Source: Bacteroidales bacterium
Lineage (GTDB): Bacteria; Bacteroidota; Bacteroidia; Bacteroidales; Prolixibacteraceae
DNA length: 64,000 nt
Assembly (NCBI GenBank): GCA_012729335.1
Contig: JAAYDJ010000016.1
Coordinates: forward strand, 23,812 to 87,811
Direction: 5' to 3'
The position numbers and the translations under genes are program-made. Shown here in pieces: positions 51,325-58,860 of this stretch. Under the pieces are notes generated by a model that was not told the DNA's origin, did no database searches, and saw nothing but the letters and a program-made list of their open reading frames with translations. Each line of letters opens with the position of its first letter. Positions within the stretch are counted from its first letter, which is position 1.

Positions 51325-53301
51325 ATGGAAAGATTTGAAAAAGCTATTCTGCTTGTCATTCTGATGGGCATGGTCTCCTGCCACTCTCCGCAAAGCCCCA
51401 AAACGTCCATATCCGTGACCGGGGAAAATCAAGGGAAAGTGGTCGTTTACCAGGTATTCACGCGGCTCTTCGGAAATATCCACACCACCAACAAACCATG
51501 GGGGACCATTGAGGAGAATGGAGTGGGGAAGATGAACGACTTCACTGTCAAGGCCTTGCAGGAGATCAAGGCACTGGGGGTGACCCATATCTGGTATACG
51601 GGGATTCCGCACCACGCCACGGTCACCGACTATTCGGCCTATGGGATCACCGCTGACGATCCCGATGTGGTGAAAGGGCGTGCCGGTTCTCCCTATGCGG
51701 TGAGGGATTATTACAGTGTGGATCCCGACCTGGCTGTGGATCCGGCACAAAGTCTGGAGGAGTTCCGTGCGTTGGTCGACCGCACCCATCAGGCCGGCAT
51801 GAAGGTGATCATTGACATTGTGCCTAACCATGTGGCGCGGCGTTATGAGAGTGTGGCCAAGCCTGAGGGGGTATCCGGTTTCGGGGAGAACGACGACACT
51901 TCGGTGGAGTATGCCCGTGACAATGATTTCTATTACATTCCGGGGAAGCCTTTCGAGGTTCCGGAACCGCAGGACGGTTACCGTCCCCTGGGCGGGGAAG
52001 CCCATCCCCTGGCTGACGGCCGGTTTGAGGAGAACCCTGCCAAATGGACCGGCAACGGCTCCCGGGAAGCCCGGCCTTCGCACTGGGACTGGTATGAAAC
52101 CGTCAAGATCAACTTTGGGGTGCGCCCCGACGGCACCAAAGATTTCGACCTGCTGCCCGAAGGGTACGACAAGCGGCCAGTGGCCGACCACTTCGTCTTC
52201 TGGCAGAACAAAAGCGTCCCTGGTTCCTGGGTGAAATTCCGCGATATCGCCCTCTTCTGGCTCGACCAGGGGGTAGACGGCTTCCGCTTCGACATGGCCG
52301 AAATGGTCCCCGTGGAGTTCTGGAGTTTCATGAACTCTTCAATCAAAAACAAGCATCCGGAAGCCTTTTTGCTGGCCGAGGTATACAACCCTTCGTTGTA
52401 CCGTGATTACATCCATAAGGGGAAAATGGACTACCTCTACGACAAGGTGGAGTTGTACGACACACTGAAGAACATCATCCAGGGGCGGGGATCTGCCGAC
52501 CATCTGGCGGCCATCCAGGCGGGACTTGCCGACATTGAGCACCACATGCTCCACTTTCTGGAAAACCACGATGAGCAGCGTATCGCCAGTCCGGAGTTTG
52601 CCGGCGATCCCCGGAAGGCATTGCCCGCGATGGTGCTCTCGGCGACGATCAGCACCTCTCCGACCATGGTTTATTTCGGGCAGGAGACAGGCGAACCCGG
52701 AGCCGAAGAACCCGGCTTCGGGGATCCTTCACGCACTTCGATTTTCGATTACATCGGTGTGCCCCACCACCAGCGGTGGATGAACGGAGGGGCCTTCGAC
52801 GGCGGGGCGCTTCTTCCTGAAGAGGCAGCCTTGCGTGAATACTATAAGAAGCTCCTGAACTTCACCCTCACCAGTCAGGCCCTGATGGGCGAATACCACG
52901 AAATCCATACCTTCAACAGGGCGCATACCCCCGGCTACGGGGAGAAGCTCTTCAGTTTTGTCCGCTGGTCAGAAGGCGAACACCTGCTGGTCATCTGTAA
53001 TTTCGATGCCACGACAGGCCAGAATATAGAACTGAAGATTCCGCAGGAAATCACCGCTGCCTGGGAGTTGAAGAAGGGTACTTATCAGATGGAAGACCAG
53101 CTTTCGGAGCAAACCGCTGAGCTGAAGGTGAATGCAGCAGGCGAGCCTGACGCGTCTTCGGCAGGGGCTTCCCATGGCTCATCCGGTGCCGGGGCGACTG
53201 CAGGCAGCCCGTCTCCCTCAGGCGATACCCCTGCAGGAGCCACGGTTCACATTGATCTGCAGCCCCTGGAATCCCTTATACTGAAGCTGGGCAACAAGTA
53301 A
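51325..53301 (+). CDS. GH13 alpha-amylase-family lipoprotein
   Basis: 658-residue lipoprotein (signal MERFEKAILLVILMGMVSC with acceptor C19), so anchored in a membrane leaflet of the envelope. It has the (beta/alpha)8 catalytic domain of family 13: conserved region I DIVPNH (164-169), nucleophile D323 in GFRFDMAE, acid/base E352 in LLAEVY and D416 in LENHDEQR. The substrate is an alpha-glucan, exact specificity unknown. The C-terminal beta-sandwich is interrupted by a 45-residue Ala/Gly/Ser/Pro-rich stretch (about 593-640), after which the last strand (VHIDLQPLESLILKL) resumes; this looks like a secondary insertion. Not next to a susCD pair. Confidence 0.88.
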   Translation: MERFEKAILLVILMGMVSCHSPQSPKTSISVTGENQGKVVVYQVFTRLFGNIHTTNKPWGTIEENGVGKMNDFTVKALQEIKALGVTHIWYTGIPHHATVTDYSAYGITADDPDVVKGRAGSPYAVRDYYSVDPDLAVDPAQSLEEFRALVDRTHQAGMKVIIDIVPNHVARRYESVAKPEGVSGFGENDDTSVEYARDNDFYYIPGKPFEVPEPQDGYRPLGGEAHPLADGRFEENPAKWTGNGSREARPSHWDWYETVKINFGVRPDGTKDFDLLPEGYDKRPVADHFVFWQNKSVPGSWVKFRDIALFWLDQGVDGFRFDMAEMVPVEFWSFMNSSIKNKHPEAFLLAEVYNPSLYRDYIHKGKMDYLYDKVELYDTLKNIIQGRGSADHLAAIQAGLADIEHHMLHFLENHDEQRIASPEFAGDPRKALPAMVLSATISTSPTMVYFGQETGEPGAEEPGFGDPSRTSIFDYIGVPHHQRWMNGGAFDGGALLPEEAALREYYKKLLNFTLTSQALMGEYHEIHTFNRAHTPGYGEKLFSFVRWSEGEHLLVICNFDATTGQNIELKIPQEITAAWELKKGTYQMEDQLSEQTAELKVNAAGEPDASSAGASHGSSGAGATAGSPSPSGDTPAGATVHIDLQPLESLILKLGNK

Positions 53302-53344
53302 ACGGCCCTTTTCTGAACGCGTTGAACCCAGACAGTACCCCCTG

Positions 53345-53718
53345 CTGAACGGAAGCTACCCGGGTAGTGACGCTCCACCTGAACGGAAGCAACCCTGACA
53401 GTGACGTTCCACCTGAACTGACGCAACCCTGGCAGTGACGCTCCAACTGAACGGACGCAACCCGGGCAGTGACGCTCCACCTGAACTGACGCAACCCTGG
53501 CAGTGACGCTCCACCTGAACGGACGCAACCCGGGTAGTGATGCTCCTCCTGAACGGACGCAACCCGGGTAGTGATGCTCCTCCTGAACGGAAACTACCCT
53601 GGCAGTGACGATCCACCTGAACGGAAGCTACCCAGGTAGTGATGCTCCTCCTGAACGGACGCAACCCCGGCAGTGACGATCCACCTGAACGGAGGCTACC
53701 CGTGCAGCGACGCTCCAG
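53345..53718. repeat. Minisatellite: 11 exact-length units of 34 bp
   Basis: Units begin CTGAAC at 53345, 53379, 53413, 53447, 53481, 53515, 53549, 53583, 53617, 53651 and 53685, always 34 bp apart, with point changes at a few positions only. Each unit holds an imperfect palindrome of the type CTACCCGGGTAG (perfect in the first unit). There are no spacers, so it is not a CRISPR array. Confidence 0.9.
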
Positions 53719-53886
53719 TTCTGGCCTCCGGAATCTCCATTCTCCAAAAGGAGGTTTATCGCCCGGCACCGGGGATGGAAATCATCCCATGGCTGTTATG
53801 ACATCAACTCAGAAGGCACAATGGGTATCAGCCAGAACAAATCGGGAAAACCTGTGTTTATTCATTTTATTTTTCCGGTGAAAGTG

Positions 53887-53894
53887 TAAGTTTG
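53887..53894 (+). promoter_or_regulatory. Candidate -7 box for dcp
   Basis: TAAGTTTG, an exact TAnnTTTG match, 23 bp before the GTG start of the M3 peptidase gene. Confidence 0.5.
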
Positions 53895-53917
53895 CAGGCC
53901 AAATAAAAATCTGCAGA

Positions 53918-56032
53918 GTGAAAAAGATAGTATTAACCATTGCCGTAGCAGGAATGCTTTTTTCCTGCGGCAAAAAACAACCCGTAACCGAGGTGATGAA
54001 CCCGTTTTTTGAAAAGTATGACACCCCATATGAGGTGCCGCCGTTTGACAGGATCCTGAATGCCCATTATCTTCCGGCCTTCACGGAAGGGATGGCGCAG
54101 CATGCTGCCGAGGTGGAAGCCATCGCCGGCAACGCCGAAGCGCCCACCTTTGCGAACACCATCGAAGCCCTTGACCGGAGTGGTGACCTGCTTGACAGGG
54201 TGTCGATTGTTTTCTTCAACGTAAAGGAAGCCCATACCAACGATTCGCTGAACGTGATCGCCGAGGAGGTGGCTCCGAAGCTCTCGCAGCACAGGGATGC
54301 CATTCTTCTGAACGAGACGTTGTTTGCCCGGGTGAAAGCCGTCTACGAGAGCCGTGACACTCTGGGTCTCACTCCGGAGCAGATGCGTCTGGTCACCGAG
54401 ACCTACAAGGATTTTGTCAGGGGGGGCGCCAATCTTCCGGCAGAAAAGAAAGGGGAGCTGATGAAGATCAATGAGCAGCTGTCGCTACTTGACCTGAAAT
54501 TCGACAAGAACCTGTTGGCTGAAACCAACAGTTTCAAGCTGGTTCTCGAGGATAGTGCCGATCTGGCCGGACTTCCGGAAAATGTGGTGGCGGGAGCTGC
54601 CGAGGAGGCCAAAGCCGCCGGCATGGAAGGCAAATGGGTTTTCACGCTGCAGAAACCGAGCTGGATTCCCTTCCTCACCTATTCTGAAAAGAGGGAGCTG
54701 CGCGAGAGGCTTTATAAGGCGATGTACAACCGCGCCAACAATGACAATGAATTTGACAACAAGGAAGTGATTGTCCAGTATCTGAAGCTGCGTCTTCAGA
54801 AGGCCAATCTGATGGGTTATCCCAACTGGGCGTCCTTTGTGGTTGACGACAATATGGCCAAAACTCCTGAGAATGTGTACGGATTGCTCAGGCAGGTGTG
54901 GGAACCCGCCATCGCCCGTGCAAAAGAGGAAGCCGCCGACATGCAGGCGATGATTGACCGCGAGGGAGGCCACTTCAAGCTGGAGAGCTGGGACTGGTGG
55001 TATTATGCCGAGAAAGTGCGGAAGGAGAAGTTCGACCTCGACGAGGAGCAGCTGCGTCCCTATTTCGAGCTGAACAACGTCCGCGACGGGGTCTTCGGCG
55101 TGGCCAACAAGCTTTACGGGCTCACGTTCACCAAACTGGAGAACATGCCCCTTTTCCACCCCGAATGCGAGGTATATGAGGTGAAGGATGGTGACGGGTC
55201 CCTGATCGGGGTGCTGTATATGGATTATTTTCCGCGGGAGTCGAAGAAAGGTGGTGCCTGGATGACCAACTACCGCGAGCAGTATACGACTCCCGACGGC
55301 CTCAACGTCAGGCCGGTGGTTTCCATCACCTGTAACTTCTCGAAGCCGGTGGGCGACAAACCCTCCCTGCTGAGCTACGACGAGGTGGAGACCCTTTTCC
55401 ACGAATTCGGGCATGGCCTGCATGGTTTGCTTTCGCAGTGTACATACAAGAGCCTGGCCGGGACCAATGTGCCCCGTGATTTTGTGGAGCTTCCCTCCCA
55501 GATCATGGAGCACTGGGTCGACCAGCCTGAAGTGCTTAAGATGTACGCACGGCATTACCAGACCGGTGAGGTGATTCCCCAGGAGCTGATCGACAAGCTT
55601 GACAAGGCCGGCAAGTTCAACCAGGGGTTTGTCACTTCGGAATTCATCGCCGCCGCCCTGCTCGACATGGATTACCACACCCTGACCAATGCTGACCACA
55701 TCGATGTCAACGCCTTTGAGCAGAAGGCTATGGAAAACATCGGACTGATCAGTCAGATCATCCCCCGCTACCGGTCGACCTATTTCGCCCATGTTTTCTC
55801 ATGGGGCTATTCAAGCGGCTACTATGCCTATACCTGGTCGGAAGTGCTCGATGCCGATGCCTTCGAAGCCTTCAAGGAAGCCGGGAACATCTTCGATCCT
55901 ACGGTGGCTAAGGCCTTCCGGAGCAATGTCCTGGAAAAAGGAGGCACCGAAGATCCCATGAAACTCTATCTTCAGTTCCGCGGAAAGGAACCGAAAATTG
56001 AGCCGCTGCTCAAAAACCGGGGTCTTTTATAA
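53918..56032 (+). CDS. dcp: M3-family peptidyl-dipeptidase (Dcp-type), lipoprotein
   Basis: 704-residue zinc metallopeptidase of family M3, which cuts dipeptides from the C-terminus of peptides. The start is a GTG at 53918 (MKKIVLTIAVAGMLFSC), giving a lipoprotein signal with Cys17, so it works in the periplasm. The all-helical body ends in the catalytic domain with H495-E-F-G-H499 (LFHEFGHGLHGLL) and the downstream glutamate ligand in the LPSQIMEHW segment. Length and layout match bacterial Dcp/oligopeptidase A; the lipoprotein form is common in Bacteroidota. Followed by a classical terminator. Confidence 0.92.
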   Translation: MKKIVLTIAVAGMLFSCGKKQPVTEVMNPFFEKYDTPYEVPPFDRILNAHYLPAFTEGMAQHAAEVEAIAGNAEAPTFANTIEALDRSGDLLDRVSIVFFNVKEAHTNDSLNVIAEEVAPKLSQHRDAILLNETLFARVKAVYESRDTLGLTPEQMRLVTETYKDFVRGGANLPAEKKGELMKINEQLSLLDLKFDKNLLAETNSFKLVLEDSADLAGLPENVVAGAAEEAKAAGMEGKWVFTLQKPSWIPFLTYSEKRELRERLYKAMYNRANNDNEFDNKEVIVQYLKLRLQKANLMGYPNWASFVVDDNMAKTPENVYGLLRQVWEPAIARAKEEAADMQAMIDREGGHFKLESWDWWYYAEKVRKEKFDLDEEQLRPYFELNNVRDGVFGVANKLYGLTFTKLENMPLFHPECEVYEVKDGDGSLIGVLYMDYFPRESKKGGAWMTNYREQYTTPDGLNVRPVVSITCNFSKPVGDKPSLLSYDEVETLFHEFGHGLHGLLSQCTYKSLAGTNVPRDFVELPSQIMEHWVDQPEVLKMYARHYQTGEVIPQELIDKLDKAGKFNQGFVTSEFIAAALLDMDYHTLTNADHIDVNAFEQKAMENIGLISQIIPRYRSTYFAHVFSWGYSSGYYAYTWSEVLDADAFEAFKEAGNIFDPTVAKAFRSNVLEKGGTEDPMKLYLQFRGKEPKIEPLLKNRGLL

Positions 56033-56104
56033 AGCGAGGTGCGATGGCCATAATGGGTATGCCATAGCCGGTCAGGTCATTTTACTTTTAACATGCATCT
56101 ATTG

Positions 56105-56142
56105 AAGAGAGCCATCCCTTTCACTGGGTGGCTCTCTTTTTT
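56105..56142 (+). terminator. Rho-independent terminator after dcp
   Basis: AAGAGAGCCATCCC pairs with GGGTGGCTCTCTT (one G-T wobble) around a 7-nt loop and runs into six T residues, 70 bp after the dcp stop. Confidence 0.85.
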
Positions 56143-56207
56143 GGGGTTTAAGAAAGTGGCCATCAATAAATCCGGGATGCTCCCTTAAGACTGCTTGAAA
56201 AATACTG

Positions 56208-56549
56208 TTACGAGTTGTTTTCCAGCTCCTTTTCCAGGGCCTGTTTGATCATCTGATTGAGGGTAATTCCCCTGACCATGGCCATCCGGGCAGCCTTTTT
56301 GTGCAGCCCGGGACTAATTCTCAGGTTGAATACCCCTTTGTAAGATTTTTCAATAGGTTTCCCCTCTGCTTTACAGTCGGCAATATGCTGATCTACCATT
56401 TCCCGGAATGCCGCTTCAAGCTCTGTAACCGTTTCGCCTTCAAAGGTCACCAGATCATCAATCCCTTCAATCTTTCCAAAGAAAAGATGGTCTTCGGAAC
56501 TATACCCCACTGTTCCGATAAAATCCTTATAAGTCATTACATTGTTCAT
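56208..56549 (-). CDS. HicB-like protein without an adjacent HicA
   Basis: 113 residues: an N-terminal HicB-type RNase H-like fold (MTYKDFIGTVGYSSEDHLFFGKIEGIDDLVTFEG, then a Glu-rich helix) and a C-terminal ribbon-helix-helix DNA-binding segment (KGVFNLRISPGLHKKAARMAMVRGITLNQMIKQAL). This is the usual HicB antitoxin layout. The expected HicA toxin gene (a ~60-80 residue dsRNA-binding-fold RNase) is not found directly up- or downstream. Instead a perfect 12-bp inverted repeat next to a TATATTTG box lies 60-100 bp upstream, as expected for autoregulation. It may be a solitary HicB regulator or a remnant of a toxin-antitoxin pair. Confidence 0.8.
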   Translation of the reverse strand: MNNVMTYKDFIGTVGYSSEDHLFFGKIEGIDDLVTFEGETVTELEAAFREMVDQHIADCKAEGKPIEKSYKGVFNLRISPGLHKKAARMAMVRGITLNQMIKQALEKELENNS

Positions 56550-56610
56550 AGCAATCCCAATCCTCTTAGTTCCTGTTCTATCAAATCCAACTGAAAACGA
56601 ATCAGTTGCT

Positions 56611-56649
56611 CAAATATACGTTATGTAACTACAAATTAGTTACATAACG
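56611..56649 (-). promoter_or_regulatory. Promoter/operator of the HicB-like gene
   Basis: A perfect inverted repeat (CGTTATGTAACT / AGTTACATAACG, 7-nt loop, 56619-56649) touches a perfect TATATTTG -7 box (56611-56618, minus strand). A repressor bound at the palindrome would cover the -33 region. HicB proteins bind such palindromes through their ribbon-helix-helix domain. Confidence 0.65.
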
Positions 56650-56678
56650 ATGAGTTTTTTCATTTAGATGTTTGTTTA

Positions 56679-56743
56679 TTAATGACTTGCTCTTCAGTTA
56701 TATTTCAAGATGAAGCCAGTTTATGTGCTTCACGCCCATGGAA
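56679..56743. repeat. Sulfatase-flanking repeat, copy A
   Basis: 65 bp identical to 58534-58598 except one base. A second shared block CCATGCGACTTTCATAC follows at 56816-56832 (58641-58657 in copy B), separated by unrelated DNA of different length. Confidence 0.85.
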
Positions 56744-56865
56744 TTGGCTCCGCGGTGCTCCGCCGAACTTCGTTTCACATAGGGCAAATATTCATGCTTT
56801 TTTGTGATCGGATCACCATGCGACTTTCATACTTGCTTTTGCTGAATCTGATGATTGGAATTGCT

Positions 56866-58479
56866 TTATTTATTTTCGTCGGGCCAGGGAGCAGGAGAAC
56901 CGCTGCTCTTGAAGGAGGGACGAAGGGCGCCAACTGAACGGAGGTGATTTCCCAGGCGGGCCGAGAGACCGGCCACCACATCGGGGTGGAGAGAGGCTAC
57001 ATCGTTAAGTTCGCCGATATCCTCCCTGATATTGAAGAGTTCCTTTTTCCCGTCGCAGTACCAGTAAACCAGTTTCCAGTCGCCATGGCGGATGGTGCTG
57101 GTGGTGCCGATGCCCGGACCTGAAGGGCCCCATTTATTGGGGAAATGCCAGACCAGGTCACGGATTTCAGCCACCGGTTTTCCGACACCTTCAGTTTTCG
57201 CACCCATGAGGTACGGAACAAAGCTTTTCCCATCAATCTTCTGAATGGAATTGTAATTTTTGATGCCGGCCATCTCCAGTATGGTGGGAAAGAAATCCTC
57301 GATGATGAGGTAGTCATGGCAAACTGTGGCCGGTTTTACTTTTCCGGGCCAGGAGACGATCATAGGCTCGCGGATGCCCCCTTCATAAGCCGACCCTTTG
57401 CCACTGCGAAGCGGCAGGTTATGGGTATGGGGTTCCCCTCCCCTGCCCTCGGCGCTGAGGCCCCCGTTATCTGACATGAAAAGGATAATGGTATTCTCCG
57501 TAAGATGGTGACTGTCGAGGTAATCCATAAGGTCGCCCAGGCTCTGGTCCATGCCCTCGACCATCGAGGCATACCGGGCTTCCGCTTCTGAAAGCCCTGC
57601 AGCTTTATATCTGGCATAGAAGCGGAGGTCGGGTTCCAGGGGGACGTGCACGGCATAATGGGACATGTAGAGGAAGAAGGGTTTGCCGTTTTCCCTGGCC
57701 CGGTCGAGGGCGGCCATGGCCTCCAGGGTCAGGGCATGGGTCAGATTGATGGTGTCACCATGGTACTTTTCCAGACCGGGTACCCCCCAGGGCAAAGTAT
57801 GGCTTCCCTTTTCTGCGTTGCCAAAGTTTTTCTCGCCCAGGTAGCTTCCGGGGCCCCCGGCGGCATGGCCGGCAATATTGACCTCAAAGCCCAGGTTCAG
57901 GGGATCGGCACCGGGGGTGCCCACGGCTCCCCAGTGGGCCTTGCCGCAGTGGATGGTGGTATAACCGTTGGCCCTGAGGAGCTGGGGCAGCGTGGTAGCT
58001 ACCACCGATCGTTCAACGGAGTCGCAACCGGCAGGCTGCAGGCCGTTAACGTTCCACAGGGGAAAGTCAAGGAGTTCATCGGGCCGGTCGACGGATTGGT
58101 TTTGGTATAGGGTCCAGTTGGTCACCCCGTGGCGGGCGGCATTCATGCCGGTCATCAGGCTGGTGCGGGTGGGAGAGCAGACACCGCAGGCATAGGCCTG
58201 GGTAAATTTCATGCCCGCGGCAGCCAGCAGTTCCATATTGGGAGTCCGGTAAAGATCATTGAAGGGAGTCCTTTCCGTGTGAAAGGGCACGGAAGTATCC
58301 TGCCATCCCATGTCGTCGACCAGAAAAAGGAGGATATTGGGCCGGGAAAGGGTTTTGGTCTCCCCTGCCCCGCTGCATCCCGCTGTGGCCAGTCCGGCTG
58401 CCAGAAGCCCCGCTCCGAGTAGCCCGCTCCCCAGCCATCCTGCCGTTGTGGCCACCTTAGTATTCGCAGTTTTGCACAT
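56866..58479 (-). CDS. Cys-type sulfatase, lipoprotein
   Basis: 537 residues from ATG 58479 (MCKTANTKVATTAGWLG), with a hydrophobic Gly/Ala-rich signal and lipoprotein-type GCSG acceptor at about residue 35. Type I sulfatase fold: metal site LFLVDDMGWQD near the N-terminus. The maturation motif C-S-P-T-R-T-S-L-M-T-G has Cys to be turned into formylglycine, and a further metal-site region is MSDNGGLS. It hydrolyses a sulfate ester on a glycan or small molecule, identity unknown. Cys-type sites can be matured by the anaerobic radical SAM maturase encoded at 8954. Directly repeated elements lie on both sides of the gene. Confidence 0.9.
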   Translation of the reverse strand: MCKTANTKVATTAGWLGSGLLGAGLLAAGLATAGCSGAGETKTLSRPNILLFLVDDMGWQDTSVPFHTERTPFNDLYRTPNMELLAAAGMKFTQAYACGVCSPTRTSLMTGMNAARHGVTNWTLYQNQSVDRPDELLDFPLWNVNGLQPAGCDSVERSVVATTLPQLLRANGYTTIHCGKAHWGAVGTPGADPLNLGFEVNIAGHAAGGPGSYLGEKNFGNAEKGSHTLPWGVPGLEKYHGDTINLTHALTLEAMAALDRARENGKPFFLYMSHYAVHVPLEPDLRFYARYKAAGLSEAEARYASMVEGMDQSLGDLMDYLDSHHLTENTIILFMSDNGGLSAEGRGGEPHTHNLPLRSGKGSAYEGGIREPMIVSWPGKVKPATVCHDYLIIEDFFPTILEMAGIKNYNSIQKIDGKSFVPYLMGAKTEGVGKPVAEIRDLVWHFPNKWGPSGPGIGTTSTIRHGDWKLVYWYCDGKKELFNIREDIGELNDVASLHPDVVAGLSARLGNHLRSVGALRPSFKSSGSPAPWPDENK

Positions 58480-58533
58480 CACTTTATGAATGAGGTGTAA
58501 AATTACGCATATTTTCACTTTTATAATTATTAG

Positions 58534-58657
58534 TTAATGACTTGCTCTTCAGTTGTATTTCAAGATGAAGCCAGTTTATGTGCTTCACGCCCATGGAAGT
58601 CGCATGGAGCAATTATACATGTCCTTATGTGGTCGAAGCGCCATGCGACTTTCATAC
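58534..58657. repeat. Sulfatase-flanking repeat, copy B, with hairpin
   Basis: The first 65 bp repeat copy A. The remainder can fold: AAGTCGCATGG (58597-58607) pairs perfectly with CCATGCGACTT (58641-58651), enclosing a smaller ACAT/ATGT stem. It starts 55 bp upstream of the sulfatase ATG. Confidence 0.8.
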
Positions 58658-58753
58658 AGATGCGGCAGAACAACCAAAGCAACAACCAGCCTCTATTTAG
58701 AACGGGTAAAAATAACAGGCGTGAACGGCTGGGAAAATGTGAATTGATTATCT

Positions 58754-58795
58754 TTAAAAGTTGTTCAAAAAAAGGGACACTTGTTCAACTTTTAA
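58754..58795 (+). promoter_or_regulatory. Inverted repeat upstream of the aconitase gene
   Basis: TTAAAAGTTG (58754-58763) and CAACTTTTAA (58786-58795) form a perfect 10-bp inverted repeat. TTGTTCAA occurs twice within it (58761 and 58781). It ends 65 bp before the ATG and could be an operator or a leader hairpin. Confidence 0.45.
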
Positions 58796-58860
58796 GGGAG
58801 AAATCTGTTTAACAAACACAAACGGCACCTGAAGAATAATTGAATAAAACAATCCATATT

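Larger units (their letters stand above)
53302..53917. other. 616-bp intergenic region with a 34-bp minisatellite
   Basis: Apart from the minisatellite (53345-53718) and the dcp promoter box at 53887, I see no gene here. Minus-strand frames stay open through the repeats only because the unit lacks stops on that strand; they start and end at random places and lack codon or protein-family support. Confidence 0.75.
56550..56865. other. 316-bp intergenic region before the HicB-like gene
   Basis: Holds the HicB promoter/operator (56611-56649) and one copy of the ~65-bp repeat (56679-56743) with its satellite block at 56816-56832. A 23-codon frame on the minus strand ends in an ATGA overlap with the HicB start but has no start codon; I do not call it a gene. 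Confidence 0.6.
58480..58860. other. 381-bp intergenic region between sulfatase and aconitase genes
   Basis: Contains repeat copy B with its inverted repeat (58534-58657), a weak TAATTTTA -7 candidate for the sulfatase on the minus strand (58498-58505) and a 10-bp inverted repeat before the aconitase gene (58754-58795). No coding region is credible. Confidence 0.6.

Noticed and set aside
53345..53718. CRISPR array
   Set aside because: The 34-bp units follow each other directly with no spacers, and no cas gene is in the window.
53247..53769. Minus-strand proteins running through the 34-bp repeats
   Set aside because: The frames exist because the repeat has no stop on that strand. The 34-bp unit would shift the frame at each copy, and no start site or family support exists.
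56550..56618. Small gene ending in ATGA overlap with the HicB-like gene
   Set aside because: The frame has only 23 codons, no start codon and a stop just upstream. It might be a remnant, so it is mentioned only as a finding detail.
56710..56937. Short plus-strand protein beginning MKPVYVLHAHG
   Set aside because: The same start occurs at 58565 only because the DNA is repeated; the rest of the two frames is unrelated apart from a second repeated block, and the frame runs into the sulfatase gene antisense.
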